A stretch of 64,000 nucleotides of DNA from Rhodococcus_G sp042754225 (lineage in GTDB: Bacteria > Actinomycetota > Actinomycetes > Mycobacteriales > Mycobacteriaceae). Shown piece by piece: positions 63,527 through 64,000 of this stretch. Every line of letters begins with the position of its first letter. Position 1 is the stretch's first letter. The notes below the pieces were generated by a model. The model did not search any database and had not been told where the DNA came from. It saw nothing but the letters and a program-made list of their open reading frames with translations. Position numbers and translations under genes: made by a program. The stretch covers positions 1-64,000 of the forward strand of contig NZ_JBHZAH010000012.1 in the NCBI RefSeq assembly GCF_042754225.1, read 5' to 3'.

Positions 63527-64000
63527 ATGGCAGGGCGCGAGCAGCGACCGAGTGGACCGTTCCGGGTGGGCGATCGTGTCCAGTTGACGGATGCCAAGGC
63601 GCGCAAGTACACCGTGGTGCTCGAGCCGGGCAAGGAATTCCACACCCACCGCGGTGGCATCCTGCACGACGACCTGATCGGCACCCCCGAGGGCAGCGTC
63701 GTCACCTCCACCAACGGCACGCCCTACCTCGCGCTGCGCCCGCTGCTCGTCGACTACGTGCTGTCCATGCCGCGGGGAGCGCAGGTGATCTACCCGAAGG
63801 ACGCCGCGCAGATCGTGCACGAGGGCGACGTCTTCCCCGGCGCGCGGGTGCTGGAGGCAGGCGCCGGTTCGGGCGCGTTGACCTGTTCGCTGCTGCGGGC
63901 GGTCGGGCCGGAGGGCACCGTCATCTCGTACGAGGTGCGCGAGGACCACGCCGAGCACGCCGTGCGGAACGTGGAGAACTTCTTCGGCGAGCGGCCGGCG
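63527..64000 (+). CDS. trmI: tRNA (adenine-58-N1)-methyltransferase, 5' part only
   Basis: First 158 codons; the gene runs off the right end of the window. Product begins MAGREQRPSGPFRVGDRVQL and has YTVVLEPGKEFHTHRGGI, the family N-domain, then the SAM site VLEAGAGSGALTCSLLRAVG and YEVREDHAEHAV. Matches mycobacterial Rv2118c TrmI, which makes m1A58 in the T-loop. GGGAG lies 8 nt before the ATG at 63527; in-frame ATGs at 63509 and 63512 are possible. Confidence 0.93.
   Translation, partial: MAGREQRPSGPFRVGDRVQLTDAKARKYTVVLEPGKEFHTHRGGILHDDLIGTPEGSVVTSTNGTPYLALRPLLVDYVLSMPRGAQVIYPKDAAQIVHEGDVFPGARVLEAGAGSGALTCSLLRAVGPEGTVISYEVREDHAEHAVRNVENFFGERPA

Overview
The window is high-GC actinobacterial DNA, most likely from Rhodococcus or a close mycolic-acid-containing relative. 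The reasons are two MspA-type outer-membrane porins, a 3-ketosteroid 9-alpha-hydroxylase oxygenase (KshA), many GTG starts with 1-4 nt stop/start overlaps, and a metH / PAC2 / hisE-hisG / recB-like / trmI block that recalls the mycobacterial Rv2118c-Rv2125 neighbourhood. I recognised no tRNA, rRNA, CRISPR array, intact insertion sequence or replication origin.

Layout. 0-10.5 kb: an MspA porin, then a minus-strand nitrogen cluster reading nirB-nirD-narG-narH-narJ-narI (assimilatory-type nitrite reductase followed by respiratory nitrate reductase). 10.5-16.7 kb: a magnesium locus. An M-box (ykoK) riboswitch precedes a soluble PRC/MgtE-N/CBS protein and a translationally coupled NRAMP-family transporter whose metal-binding motifs differ from Mn/Fe NRAMPs; a convergent Kup potassium transporter follows. 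17.2-20.7 kb: a three-gene overlapping signalling operon (response regulator fused to a thioredoxin-reductase-like flavoprotein lacking CxxC, a cyclic-nucleotide-domain histidine kinase, and a UBP zinc finger). 20.7-24 kb: a methyltransferase, a cytoplasmic HtrA-like protease, a quinone oxidoreductase and a three-helix-bundle protein. 24.3-25.1 kb: a second MspA porin coupled to a 36-aa ORF.

25.5-39.3 kb is a patchwork of catabolic and redox genes with local regulators: SDRs, a thiolase, MaoC, an F420/NADP oxidoreductase, luciferase-like monooxygenases (one truncated), DoxX/MarR with three operator-like sites, DUF389, a second three-helix-bundle paralogue, an internally deleted alpha/beta hydrolase, a glyoxalase-fold protein, and a TetR/alcohol dehydrogenase pair with two identical-type operators. 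39.7-53.5 kb is core genome: histidine kinase, MFS transporter, PAC2, metH, HAD phosphatase, a complete oligopeptide/nickel-type ABC importer, hisE and hisG, closed by a strong terminator.

53.6-61.7 kb looks inserted into that core block: a divergent steroid-type cluster (IclR, SnoaL-like protein and old-yellow-enzyme homologue on one strand; kshA, a small Cys-rich protein, an SDR and a second SnoaL-like protein on the other), a secreted PtpB-like phosphatase, an AT-rich orphan gene resembling an immunity protein, and a remnant of a third SnoaL-like gene. From 61.7 kb the core resumes with a thioesterase, a RecB-family nuclease and the start of trmI, which runs off the end of the window.
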